64,000 nt of DNA from Erythrophleum ivorense (taxonomy: Eukaryota; Streptophyta; Magnoliopsida; Fabales; Fabaceae): NCBI GenBank assembly GCA_026724425.1, contig JAIUCV010000009.1, positions 18,859,294-18,923,293 on the forward strand. The letters are read 5' to 3'. The notes under the pieces were generated by a model. That model made no database searches. It was not told the origin of the DNA and worked only from the letters and a program-made list of their open reading frames with translations. Shown here piece after piece: positions 24,769 to 35,779 of the stretch. Numbering within the stretch: position 1 is the stretch's first letter; every line of letters starts with the position of its first letter. The position numbers were made by a program, and so were the translations under genes.

Positions 24769-25900
24769 CTTAGAGCTCAAACCACTGCCACACAATCTCA
24801 AGTATACCTATTTGGAGAAAGATGAGAAGCTTCCTATGATTGTAGCTAGTGACATTGTCTCAAAGGAAGAAGAGAAGCTTCTAGAGATCTTGAGGAAGAG
24901 AAGACAAGCAATAGGGTGGACCTTGGTAAGTATACTTGGCATTAGCCCTGACACTTACATACATTGAATTTTGTTGGAGGATGGGGCAAAACCAATGAGA
25001 CAACCTCAAAGGAGGTTGAACCCACTTATTCTGGATGTGGTTAAAAAGGAAGTTTCTAAACTTTTTTCTATTGGTATTATATATCCTATTTCTAATAGTT
25101 AGTGGGTCAATCCTGTGTAGGTGGTTCTAAAAAAAATCAAGGATCACAGTGGTTTAGAGTGAAAACAATGAATTGGCGCCCACCCGTGTACAGAATAGCT
25201 ACAGGGTTTGCATTGATTATAGGAGGCTTAATTTAGTTGCTAGAAAGGATCATTGCCCCCTACCTTTTATTGATTAGATGCTTGAGTGTTTAGCTAGAAA
25301 GTCTCACTACTATTTTCTTGATGGATTTTTAGGTTATTTCCAGATATGCATAGCCCTAGAGGATTAAGAGAAGACAATGTTTACGTGCCTATTTGGAACA
25401 TTTGCCTACAAAAGAATGCCTTTCAGTCTTTGCAATGCCGTTGGAACTTTATAGTAGTGCATGGTTTCCATTTTTAGTGATTTTCTAGAAAATTGTATAG
25501 AAATTTTTGTGGATGATTTCATTGTATATGGGAACTCTTTTGATAATTGCCTGTCTATTCTATATAGAGTCTAAGTGAGATGCATAGAGAAGAATCTTGT
25601 ACTTAATTTTGAAAAGTGTCATTTTATGGCTCGAAAAGGCATTGTATTGGGTCATGTTGTATCTGAACAGGGCATAAAGGTTGACAAGGCTAAGATAGAT
25701 GTTGTTACATCTTTACCGTACTTGACATATGTTGAGGAGGTCTAGTTTTCCCTAGGTCGTGTAGGTTTTTATAGAAGATTCATATAGGATTTTAGTAAAA
25801 TTACTTTGCCATTATCTAGGCTGTTATAAAAAGATGTTGATTTCTATTTTGATGATGCATGTAAAATAGCTTTTGCTGATCTTAAGAAAAGATTGTCTTT
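24769..25900 (+). pseudogene. pol: Broken reverse transcriptase of A, 5' part
   Basis: Reverse transcriptase copies the element RNA into DNA. The open start (to 24966) has LELKPLPHNLKYTYL and KRRQAIGWTLVSILGISP, the lineage-typical entry to the domain. Later blocks are RRLN (about 25220), CPLPFID, FLGYFQICIA, TMFTCLFGTFAYKRMPFSLC, the catalytic FVDDF (about 25500-25515), KCHFMARKGIVLGHVVSEQG and LPLSRLL. There are at least ten in-frame stops, many at positions where relatives carry Gln, plus a frame change near 25150. It ends at DLKKRL, where element F is inserted, and continues at 39396. It is inactive. Confidence 0.9.
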
Positions 25901-27208
25901 TGTAACGAATATGATTTCTGTAAAACGATGAAATGAGCCATATAAAAGCAAGTTCTCTGAAATGAGCTAGATAATGTCCCAAAAAATTTAGATAAAGTCT
26001 TAAGTTTCTAAAAATGATAATTCTAGGCTCTGACAGAAAGAAAAATGGAGCTAGGACGGTGAAACAATTTGTGACAAAAACTAACGAAACGTAATGGCAT
26101 TTTTGTAAATAAGTGCAACTATTGGAAAAACACATAGAAAGGCTTTTTAAATGGGAAATTTGAGTTGTCTAAGGTTCTCAGAGGCCCCAAAAATCATAGG
26201 AAGCCCCGGGACTGGTAAAGCCTCTCCGGTGTACGTTTTCCAACGTCAATGAGCCTAAATTTTGACAGATTTGTTCGAAAAGGTTTTAGCTCCAATTTGA
26301 GTGATTCCAAAGGAATTTTATTAAATTGGGAACCTAAATTTTATAATACAAAAGATAGTTCTCAAAAAAGAACTAAAACGAAGCCAAAACACAATTCCCA
26401 TTACAAAAGGATGAAATTGGAATTTTTTGAAAAGTGAGTTTCTTGAAGCTTCCACACACTTCACCCATTTTCTCCCACCTTCTTAAGCATGACTTTCTCT
26501 GACCAAAATACAGAAATTGATCAGTTTCTTGAGGAGCACCAAGAGAGGGAGAAAAGGAAGAGAAAAATCAAGGAAAATGTAAGGAAATCTAAGGAATTTT
26601 ATGCTCCATCTTCTTCCAATCTTGTTCCCCTCCTTCTTAGCTCTCTTTCCATCTTTTTCTTTAGAAAATTGGTTTTATTTTTGGTCTAGAACTTAGAGGG
26701 ACAGTTCAAAAATCTTAGAGAGAAGTAAACCAAGAGGAAGAGGCCTTGAAAATAAGCTTGAATCTATGCTAATTTCATGTTGTAGTTGCTTCTTCTCCTT
26801 GCTCCATGGATGTGCATATTTTGGACAAGAATAGAACCATATAGGGGGAGGATTTTCTGTCCAAAAATAAGAGAGAAACTAGGGTTTTAGACCATGAGGA
26901 AAAGGAATATGTTAAGAAATTGCAAGAAAACCCCTTGGAAAACAAAATAGAAAAGTATAGGCTTCTTTAACGTTTTAGAAAATATGATTTTGAATGAGTG
27001 TTCCCTTGGCTATTTGAATGTTTCCTTGAGCTCCTAAGACATCTAGAAACCCTCCCAAGTGGCTCTCCCATCAAGGAAAAATCAAGAACTCCATAAACCT
27101 CCATTATGGTGCATATTTTGGCTAAGCTAGGTTTACTAGGCTAAGGGATGTTTTAATTTGTTCTAGCCTTGGTTTGAGACTTCATATGATGTTAGAAGAT
27201 GAGAGAAA

Positions 27209-29611
27209 TGAGTGGCTCATCGTACAACCCTCAAAATAATACTAGGCTGATAGAATATGCAATTAGTGGCACAACCTAGGTCATCTCCCTTGGAATTGGC
27301 GTTCAATGTTTAATTGAGTTTTCCAAATATTAAAGGACTCTAAAAATTCTTAAACTAAGGGGGTTTTGATTTAATTAAACTATGCAAAAACTAAATTGAA
27401 TTAAACTTCCTAATTGCTATCTAATTGTTTGGATTATGATCTTGTGACTAGCTTTGGATTCGTCCCTTGGTATCCACTATCCTTATCCTATTCTAATTGT
27501 GATTAATTCTGGCCTAAGAGTTCCTAATCGTGTTCATAACAATTTATCTTGAGTAACCACTCAAGATACAAGAGATTAACTATCTAATGTTGAATTGAAA
27601 CCTCACATCCAAATTAAATTGTCAATTCTTGTTTTAGGATCAATGAACATTTAATTTGATTGATTAACTAATTGATTAACCTCTGAATCATCCTAAATAT
27701 TTAATTAACCAACTAAACATTAAGGAATCTTCAATTCAAACAATTAAGCTCACTCATGTATTTTATCGAACACCTTTGAAGCATACATGGGAATTCAGAT
27801 AATATTGAAATTAATCGGATCAATTAATCAACAAAAATATTTCCTAATTAGTGTCTAACCAGCCACTAATTATAATTACATAATTTCCTTATCAAATACA
27901 TCTTAACCAAGAAAATAAATGAAAGAGAAAAAGTGTAGGAAAAATATAGAAATTCTTAGCCAAAATTCTGAATTATTTTTCCATGGATTCAAGCTTCTCC
28001 AAGGATTCCTCCTAGCTAGCCTCAAGATGAACTAAAGTTTCATGGGATGATGGAGATGGAAGATGGAATGGAGATGGAATGAATGGGGCGTGGGGTATAT
28101 ACGAATGAATGGTTCTATATATAGGCAAGGATTGGCTGAGAGTTTGATGCGTGAATAGATGGAACTGTGCGAAGGGATCAGAGGCGTGAATGAGTGAAAG
28201 AGATGTGCTGGATTGAAGCTTCTATCTCCCTTACAATTCACGTGCTTCTGGACGCTTTAAACTTGCTGCTGTTCATTAATTATTCTTCACGTGAAAGCCT
28301 CTTCATTTACTTTGCTCACGAGCTATTCCTTCTGTTTGGTGCTGCTGGATGTTTGTATGAGAGTGGGCCCCATTTTAAAGCTAATTATATTCGAATTCAT
28401 GTGAGCTTCCTACGTAGCTTTTTTTTTTCATCTTACGTTTTCAGCTCCTGTGTTAGTTTTCCACGTGATTTCTTTCATTCTGCAGCTTGCTCAGCAGCTT
28501 CTTCCATTTGTTTCCAGCTTCGTTTATTCAGCTTGTAATTATATTTTCTAGCATGGCTTCACCCTCAGCTCTTTTCTCATGTCGTTGCTCAGCTTCTGCA
28601 TGTTCAGCTCCTCTTGCTCTGTTCTTAAACTCAAAAACAGAGGCTTCTTTGTTTTCAGCTTCAGCTTTGCTTCTTCTACATCTTATCCCTTTCGTTCAGC
28701 TTGTCCAGCTCCTGCATGTTCTCTTCTCTTTAGCTTCATGCAACTCCTTCATCCATCCAAGCTCATGTTTGTTTGCTCATCTCCAGCTCTCAAGCTTCAG
28801 CGTCCTCCAGCTCTCTGCAGCTCGTTGCTTCTGCGTTTCTCAGCTTTCTCAATTTTCTGCCCAGTTTCTTCGTTCTTTTCTGCCCTTCGTGTTTAGCTTC
28901 CATGCCACGTAAAGATTCTGCATTCGAGCCTCTTCTCAATGTGCATCTTCTTCACGTTAGAACTGCAGCTCAAAGCTTCCTCATGCAGCTTGTTCAGCTC
29001 GTCCAGCTCCTTTTCAGCGTCACTTTCACGTTGGTTTTCTTCATGCACATTATAGCTGCTGCCCATGCTTCCTTCTTCACTTGTTTTTCATGTTAATCTC
29101 CTTTCATGCTGCTCGTGCACTGTAGCTGCTCGTAGCAATCCACGTTCTACCCCATGTAGCTCATTCTTCTCTGTTCTGGAGCTTCCAACCCAAGCCAAAG
29201 TCTCATGTGTTGCTACTCTTCTTTGTTTACTTCAAGTGAGAGAAGGGAACCTATGCAAGCTACTGTGGGAACATGCTGGACGAGTGCATGAGTATGTGTC
29301 TTCCATGAGAGAAACAAGGGTGCTGGAGCTTGCTCCTTCTTAAAACTCATTTCTCTTATTCAAATGCTATTTTATTCTTCCATTCCAGTTCCAATGCTCT
29401 TCAAAAATCTGCAGAAATAATAGGAAGAAATATTCACAAAGTTATTTGAGATAAAATTTAGCGTTAAAAACCTATAATTTGTAAATTAATTCCTAAAATG
29501 TAAAAATGGCCACTAAAACAAAATTCCATTTAATTAGACTCCTAGAACCATATTTTGAATTAAAATGTCTAAATTTAAGGAGAATGAAATGAATATAAAT
29601 TATGCTTATCA
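27209..29611 (-). mobile_element. Family-T solo LTR S (2403 bp), minus strand
   Basis: The plus-strand right end GCTTATCA is the reverse of a TGATAA start; the left end is TGAGTGGCTC. AGAAA flanks both sides (27204-27208 and 29612-29616). The empty site in the 3' LTR near 37085 has a single AGAAA. It shares with the other T LTRs the reversed ACCTAGGTTGTGCCAC terminal block and the TTAATTAATC tracts. CACGTG hexamers lie at 28239, 28288 and 28462. Confidence 0.92.
28430..29340 (-). repeat. CAGCT-rich, low-stop tract within S
   Basis: Degenerate repetition of TTCAGCTCCTG-like words on the plus strand. Stop codons are scarce in all three plus frames, giving several overlapping open frames of 92-141 codons. 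Because three frames stay open together and run against the LTR direction, I read this as composition, not genes. Confidence 0.5.
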
Positions 29612-30163
29612 AGAAACCATTAGAAAAAATTTAGGAGCCATAGATTGGAAGATGGAACAATGGTGTCTATAATGGTGCCCTATGAAGCAACTTAGTTTTC
29701 GAACTGTGCAAGTGAATGTGTGAGGGTGCCAAGGACCTTAAATGAGTCCAAGAAGTCTAAAAATAACATGAGATGGGAGCCTAGAGCTTGAATTATAGAG
29801 GTTGCTTCAATAGGCCATTTATGGAACCATTATGCCACATATGGAACCAAGTGTGTGTTCAAGAGTGAGTTTAATGTCTTGGCTTGCTTTAAGTATGTGA
29901 TTGTGTGTTCCTTATGATGTTTAGGATAAGAGAACATATATCTACCTAGGTGTGTTTGTGGGACCAAAAAAGGGAAGGAATAGGATTAAGAAAAGCTTGC
30001 ATAAATTCAAGGTAACTCTCCATCTCATTCTCCTTGCATTATTGTATACATATGTATGTAATTGTATGCTCTTGTGATTTGAGAACATGCCACTTGTTGT
30101 CTTGAGATTGCATTGGTACCAATGTGTTGTTTTGAATGCTATTGATAGTGAGAATGGCTCATA

Positions 30164-30345
30164 AGGGTGAGGTGATGCCAAAAGTCCCTTAATGTGCGTG
30201 AGGAAGTGCCAAAAGTCTCATGGCATGGGTGAGATTAGGCCAAAAGTCTCTTGGATGAGTAAGGTCAAGTCAAAAGTCCTTAGACCAAGGGTGAGGTATA
30301 TTTAAAAGTTTTAGAAATTGGTGAGGCAAAACCAAAAGTTCCTAG
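30164..30345 (+). repeat. GGTGAG-headed tandem repeat array in the F 5' LTR
   Basis: Six units of about 30 bases with GGGTGAGG then CCAAAAGTC. It is colinear with the array at 37637-37816; both lie within the putative intron. Confidence 0.7.
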
Positions 30346-30482
30346 AGCTTCTTAATGGCTTGATTGTGAAAGTGTGGCGTGAATATTTTGTAAAGTAGCA
30401 TTTATGGTTTTAATAGCTTGTTTATTTGCACACTTGATGTATGTATGCCTTGAATGTGTGTATGAACAAGTATATGAGCTAT

Positions 30483-30501
30483 TGAGATTCTAGGAATCTC
30501 A
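30483..30501 (+). other. Conserved LTR palindrome in the F 5' LTR
   Basis: TGAGATTCTAGGAATCTCA: eight-base arms with one loop difference from the 3' LTR copy. It is followed by a long C/T tract up to the acceptor-like TAG|GT. Confidence 0.6.
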
Positions 30502-30780
30502 CCCCCCTTCCCCCTTTCCTCTTGACATGACTAGGTAGTGCTCAAGAAACAAAGAATGCAAGCCAAGGGAGTTGAAAAGCCAAGTCTTGATAGTTATGTA
30601 GCTTGTTATGTAATTAAATGCCAAAATTGTTTTGTATATATTATTTTTGTGATGTAAGATCATAAACAATTGTAATATGATGTATGACTCTTGTATAGAC
30701 CGTATATGGCATGAAATCAATGAAAATGGTAATTTTGGCTTCTTGATGACTTGATGTATTAGTGTATTAATGGAAGTGAA

Positions 30781-30978
30781 ATGACCAATTTAAGATGCAT
30801 TGGGTTTGGGGCCACTTGGGTAGTTTATACAAGTCATATTCATGCTTTTAAACTTGCCCAAGAGGTGCCAAGCATTAAAAGAGGCCATTTGGACCGATTT
30901 GGTATCACATATGGAGCAAAAATGGCTATTTTGGTGAGCTATGTCACTTTCTATCTTAATGTGCTTTTCTTAGTCTAA
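30781..30978 (+). other. Conserved 66-codon frame in the F 5' LTR, intact here
   Basis: It starts MTNLRCIGFGATWVVYT and ends at TAA, with no internal stop. It aligns codon for codon with B-a 2918-3115 and with B-b, B2 and B-d, stops included. The 3' LTR counterpart (38251-38448) has gained stops. It has no recognised domain. Many differences between copies change amino acids, which argues against strong protein selection. Confidence 0.3.
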
Positions 30979-32587
30979 GATTTGGCAAGCACATAGAGCT
31001 TGTTGAGGGCTTTTTGGGAAGCTAAAGTGGGTATTATTTGGAGGTCTATGGAATATTTGGAAAATTTTTGAAGTTGGGAAAATTTTCTGGTTTGGCCACT
31101 AGTACTGTGCAATTGGTCCAAAAATGAATCTAAGTCAATTATAGGGAAAATGATGTCCAATTGCCATGAATGTAACACCTTACTGACTTCATTCCAATTA
31201 ACCTCCCTCTAGGCTTGATTCTATATGATTTCCCCAGAAAATGACCGAAACCGTGATATTTCACTACTTAAAGTCGGGGTTTAACCGGTCATATTTTGTC
31301 CCGTAGGTCCTGTGAACCCATCATCCACATTCCTTACTCAAACACCATTTATAAGACTTGTACATAGTCTCAAACATCTCACGAATCAAGGGCAAGAAGC
31401 CAAAAACTCAAAAAAATACAATTTCTCCATCGGGCCCATAAATCATATTTCTGGCTCCAACTTTGGAAAATCACAACTAATTCTAGAAAAATGGAAATCA
31501 AGCAAATCATAGCTCTCTGGAAAGCTTGGGATGTTAACTTCACACTAAAAATGACTCCCAACCAAAATATCAACGTCTAGACCATCATTGACATCGAAAT
31601 AGGAACAGATGTCCGGCTGTCCCTGATACTGGTGCAGTCTACTGTCATGAATTTCGGAAATTTATAATTAATTCCACAAAAATCCAATCTGGGAAATCTA
31701 TACTAATTTGGAAAGCTACAGACGTTAACTAGAGGAAAAAAATAAGTCCAGATCAGTTCAGGAGCTCTTGGACCTCGAAAACCGATGGAACAGAAACTTC
31801 CCTGATGCTGATACAGAAATTCAGCAAATCGTTTCTCTCTCTACAGACATCCAATTAAGGTGCTTCCAGTTGGTATATGTCACTGTGGATATCTAGTTTA
31901 TGCTCACAAAATCTCATGACAATTGGACACCATTTGGTCTATGAATGACATGGTTCCATTTTCGGACTTAATGCACAGTACCATGACCAAACCATTGAAA
32001 TTTCCCAACTTCAACAATTCGGCAAATATTCTCTAAACCTCCAAATATTACCCACTTTTGCTTCTCAAGAAGCTCTCAATGGACTCTAGAGGCATACCAA
32101 ATTCCATAACAAGAAGAGCTCATCCGGTCATACTTTGACGGAGCTCACCCATTTAGCAGTTTTGGCACCACATGGGGTTCAAAGTGGGTCTAAATGACCT
32201 CCCACATGCTCTAACCTCTTTTGGACAAGTTTAAAAGTACAAACATAGCATATATGAATTGTCTAAATAATCCAAATCATCATACATTCCAAATTCACTA
32301 TGCTATGGAAGAGAATACACCATTTCATATATGCCTCAAAGGGGCCAATTGTTACATTCTCATTACTTTGGTCCTTACACGATTCATACATCATCTATAC
32401 ATATATTTACATGTGCTCATATAGTTACAACTCAAAAATAAGAGGTGCATATTCATTTTGGCACCTTATACAACAAAATAACTAAAAAGCTATACATCAT
32501 CCCTAACTATGCTCTACTAGGCTCCATGAGGTATGCTTGCCTCTCCATGGACACCACCTGGATATGAAGATAGGAGGGGAAGGGGGG

Positions 32588-32607
32588 TGAGATTCGGGAG
32601 AATCTCA
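32588..32607 (-). other. Conserved LTR palindrome in H
   Basis: TGAGATTCGGGAGAATCTCA: perfect eight-base arms with a loop different from those in F and C. Confidence 0.65.
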
Positions 32608-32727
32608 ATAGCTCATACTCATTCAAGATGCAATCAAGGCATATAACTAGTCAAGCATGCACACAAGTCACATTAACACCACATATGTGTTCATGCCATG
32701 ATATCAAACCAATGCCAAGAATAGGCT

Positions 32728-32850
32728 CTAGGGACTTTCGGTCTAGCCTCACCCGAGTTTTAGGACTTTTGGATTGGCCTCACCCTTGGATTAGGGACTT
32801 TTGGCTCCTCCTCACCCGTCTCAAGGGACTTTCGGCACCACCTCACCCGA
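32728..32850 (-). repeat. GGTGAG-headed tandem repeat array in H
   Basis: Four to five units on minus of the form CGGGTGAGG...CCGAAAGTCCC, about 30 bases each. They correspond to the arrays of B and F and lie inside the putative intron. Confidence 0.65.
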
Positions 32851-33580
32851 GCAATTTCCATAATCACATCATAAGCATATTGGTACCGATACATCAAGGC
32901 AAAATCAATGGCATATCTCATCATACAAGCACATACACAACATATAATGACTATTACACAACCAAGAATGCAACAAGAAAAGAGTAGAGAGCTACCTTCT
33001 CAGATTACGCAAGTCTTCCCTTTCAATTTCCCTCTCCCTCCTTGATTTCACACTCACAACAAGGTGGAGTTTCTTCCTTTGAGCCTAGGCATAACAAGAG
33101 CATCAAATCATTCTCTCATAGCTTAAATGACTCTCACAAAGCTAAAAGAGACTCTTCATCAAGTTAAACCCTCGCTACCCTTACAGATCTAGGGATCTCT
33201 CTCTAAAACTCTACTCACTCTCCTTCCTCTTTCAAGCCCTCAAAGAAGAAAGCAAGGAAGAAGAAATGAAGATATATGAGTTCTACCCTCCTTCTAGAGT
33301 AGTTTTCCTACTTCCCTCTTCTGAACCTAACCCAAAACAACTTCTAAAACCGTAGAAAGAGAAAGCAAAAGGAGGAGACAACATGCTAAAGAGAAAAGCT
33401 AGGGAAATCTAAAGATTACTCACCTCTTTGCTTGATCTCCTTGCTTCTCTAGGTCTCTCTCTCTCTCCACAGCTCTTTTCTCTCTCCTTGGTCGAAGCTT
33501 AAGTCGGTTCTAAGAGAAAGGAAGAGTTTAGACTCTTTAAAAAGTCAAAATCTCTCTTTTTATGCTTTTCCGGACTCACC

Positions 33581-33790
33581 TTCGCTATAGCGAGTCATAA
33601 CCCTCGCTACGGCGAGCTCGTGTAAGTCCCAGACCTTGGCCTTTGCTATAGCTATCGCTACGGCTAGCAACTCCCTGGATTTTGTATGGAATGCCCACAC
33701 TCGCTATAGCTAGAAGCATTTTCGCTATAGCGAGAAGGCTTTCTCGCTATAGCGAACAGGTACATTCGCTATAGCTAGGCTGTAGCTAGC
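33581..33790 (-). repeat. CTCGC/GCGAG quasi-palindrome array in H
   Basis: Seven or more copies around TTCGCTATAGCGAG, including CTCGCTACGGCGAG, CTCGCTATAGCTAG and CTCGCTATAGCGAA, spaced by 10-40 bases. It lies 75-285 bases from the LTR start, upstream of the TATA-like site. The form resembles the family-C arrays (C2 has CCTCGCTACAGCCTG). Confidence 0.75.
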
Positions 33791-34639
33791 AGACTTAGAA
33801 AATTTTCAGCCTTCGAAAATTTTCAGCTTTTCTTTTCTTTCCCTTTTCTTTTTCTGGTTGTTACAATGAAATTGTACAAGAAAAAACTAGACCTTCCTAG
33901 TGACTTGTGCTAATTGGAAGACCTCATTTGGATGTCTAGAAAAGGGAGATATGAATTTTTGAAGTTGTTGTCCAGTACTAGGCAACCAGTCAGACCTGTG
34001 TTACTGTTTTATTGATTTTCAGGGTCTAAACTTTCTTGGATTGGTCTAGACTTATTTTTCTTCTAGGTAACATCTGTAGCTTTCTAGATTGGTATCATTT
34101 GCATGGATTAGATTTTTTTAGAATTAATTGGATATTTTTGAAATTTATGATAGTAAACTGTATCATTATCAAAGGATAGTTAGACCTCTGTGGCTATTTC
34201 ATTGTCAAATGTGGTCCAAAGGCTATGTTCATGTCCCAAATTTATTTTTAGTATAAAGTTAACACTCAGAGATTTCTAGAAAGCTATGGCATGGAAGATT
34301 TTGATTTTTCTAGATTTAGTAATGATTTTTCAAAGTTGCCTCAAATTCTACCACCATGGAACCTGAGGTAAAACATGATTGTTCTGGATTTTTGGCTCTT
34401 GATCCGTGGTTTATGTGGAATTTTGAGATGTTTATAACTTATATGGATGGAAAATAATTAGATAATGATGTTAGGGAACTCACAGGGTCCATATAACATG
34501 AATTGAAAAAATTTTACCTCGACCTAATGCGATAAAGTGTATTATTTTCATACTTTTTATTACTTTTGTCTTGTGAATGTATACCAATTGCCCAGAAATG
34601 GAAGAGTATGATAATAGAAATATAAGGTATTACATTTAT

Positions 34640-34651
34640 TGGTATAAGAGC
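34640..34651 (+). other. Primer-binding site of F, tRNA-Met type
   Basis: TGGTATAAGAGC starts six bases after the 5' LTR end. It differs by one base from TGGTATCAGAGC, the initiator-Met site used by many plant Ty3/gypsy and Ty1/copia elements. Confidence 0.75.
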
Positions 34652-34781
34652 AAAGGTTCAAGAACTTTTGCTCAGTATTTTGCTCTTGAGTGATGTATTT
34701 GGTGTGTTACGGGTGGAATATCTGTGCATATGTGCTTGAATGATATTTGTGGGCTAAGGTTGTAACTCTTTTTCAATGAAA

Positions 34782-35602
34782 ATGGTTGAGATGAGAAGAC
34801 GTAGAGGCAGGGGCAGACTAGTTATGTGCTTTGAGGTTGAATTCGAGGACCCTTTGCAGGCTGTCATAGAACGGATTGATCAGTTTGAGAATGTGATGGC
34901 GCAACAGCAATACATGATCCAGCAGCAGTATGAGATGATTGTGTAGCTGCAAGAATCCCTAGCTAGATAGGAGGAAGACAGGAGAGAGGCCCCTTCACCT
35001 CAATCTCAGCCTTCTACTTCTGGTACTCCATAGCCTTCCACCTTAGGTGCTCCACCACCATATCCCTAAGAGCCAGCTCAGTCTCCGCCATCCATTTAGA
35101 AACAATTGAATCAATTCAGAAAGAACAACTTTCCAGTGTTTGATGGGGAATTGGATATAGACAAAGCGGAGGCCTGGGCGATGGAAATTAAGAAGATTTT
35201 TACTGTTATGGATTGCACATCAGAGCAGAAAGCTCAGTTAGCCACTTTTATGCCACAAAAAGAAGCTGACAAGTGGTGGCACAATATAAAGTCTCTAATG
35301 GAGACTGAAAATTTGTAGATTACTTGGGAGAACTTCTTGGTACAATTTATGAGAAGTATTTCTCCAGTTCTATAAGAAAACAAAAAGAGGTGCAATTTAT
35401 AGGGCTAAAGCAGACCGATGACATGAAAATAGACCTATACGTGGCCAAATTCATAGAGTTGTCTTGGTATTTTTCTTACCTCCAAAGATATGTTTTTCTC
35501 ATCTCTCAATTGAAAAAGTACTTACCAGACCCCTCACATGTCATAAAGTATGCAAGAAAATCTTTCCTATGTAGTGAAATCAGAGAGGATTATAAATGCT
35601 AA
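34782..35602 (+). pseudogene. gag: Broken gag of element F
   Basis: Gag would assemble the particle. From an ATG at 34782 the frame gives an N-terminal RRRRGRGR stretch and a Q-rich predicted coiled coil (MAQQQYMIQQQYEM). A Pro/Ser-rich linker follows, then the gag core from about 35106 with FPVFDGELDIDKAEAWAMEI, QKAQLATFMP and ADKWWHN. This arrangement is typical of Tekay/Del chromoviruses. Several TAG or TAA codons interrupt the linker, another lies at 35316-35318, and a missing base near 35350 shifts the rest into a second frame (YEKYFSSSIRKQKEVQF). No zinc knuckle remains: the deletion removes everything after about 35602. Confidence 0.8.
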
Positions 35603-35760
35603 ATTGAAACAACTGAGAAAAAAGAGCATCCTTCTAGTGAAAGTGGTTTGGAAGGGTCTGACATCTAAGGAGGCAACCTGGGAGCTAGAAGATGAGATAA
35701 TATAGAAATATCTAGAGCTACTTCCTTAAGGTACACATTTAAATTTTGAAGACAAAATTT
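35603..35760 (+). pseudogene. Last codons of pol of F, fused after gag by internal deletion
   Basis: LLVKVVWKG and EATWELEDEI (about 35635-35700) are the end of the polyprotein, where chromoviruses have VKVLW...EATWE at the integrase C terminus or chromodomain-like tail. It is followed by NFEDKI and the polypurine tract. The step from gag to this tail within about 30 bases marks a deletion of several kilobases of pol. Confidence 0.7.
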
Positions 35761-35765
35761 AGTTT

Positions 35766-35779
35766 AAAGGGGTGAAAAA
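35766..35779 (+). other. Polypurine tract of F
   Basis: AAAGGGGTGAAAAA directly abuts the 3' LTR, the standard place for second-strand priming. One T interrupts it. Confidence 0.7.

Larger units (their letters stand above)
32558..33423 (-). other. Putative intron inside LTR H
   Basis: On minus: donor AAAGAG|GTGAGTAATC (a near-perfect consensus) at 33423. The acceptor region has palindrome, CCCCCCTTCCCCTCCTATC, and then ATATCCAG|GTGGTG at 32558. The length is 866 bases. Confidence 0.45.
31171..33865 (-). mobile_element. Family-H solo LTR (2695 bp), minus strand
   Basis: The ends are TGTAACACCTTACTG and GGTTGTTACA on plus, with exact ATGAA duplications at 31166-31170 and 33866-33870. The 3' LTR of F has the single site near 38636. 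On the minus strand it reads: CpG array, TATA-like CATAAAAAG (near 33560), GA-rich leader, donor, GGTGAG repeat array, palindrome, acceptor. It is distantly related to B and F in its 3' half. Confidence 0.92.
25901..34634 (+). mobile_element. 5' LTR of F, carrying two nested solo LTRs
   Basis: It is colinear with the 3' LTR (35780-39395) except for inserts 27209-29611 and 31171-33865 with their target duplications. The 3' LTR is thus an empty-site control for both. The donor-like site is AAAAT|GTAAGG at 26579 (GG decayed to TG); the acceptor-like site is CATGACTAG|GTAGTG at 30534. Confidence 0.9.

Noticed and set aside
28194..29343. Cluster of overlapping plus-strand open frames of 92-141 codons rich in Ser, Leu and Phe
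   Set aside because: Three frames are open at once, they run antisense to the solo LTR that contains them, and the tract is a CAGCT-rich low-stop composition.
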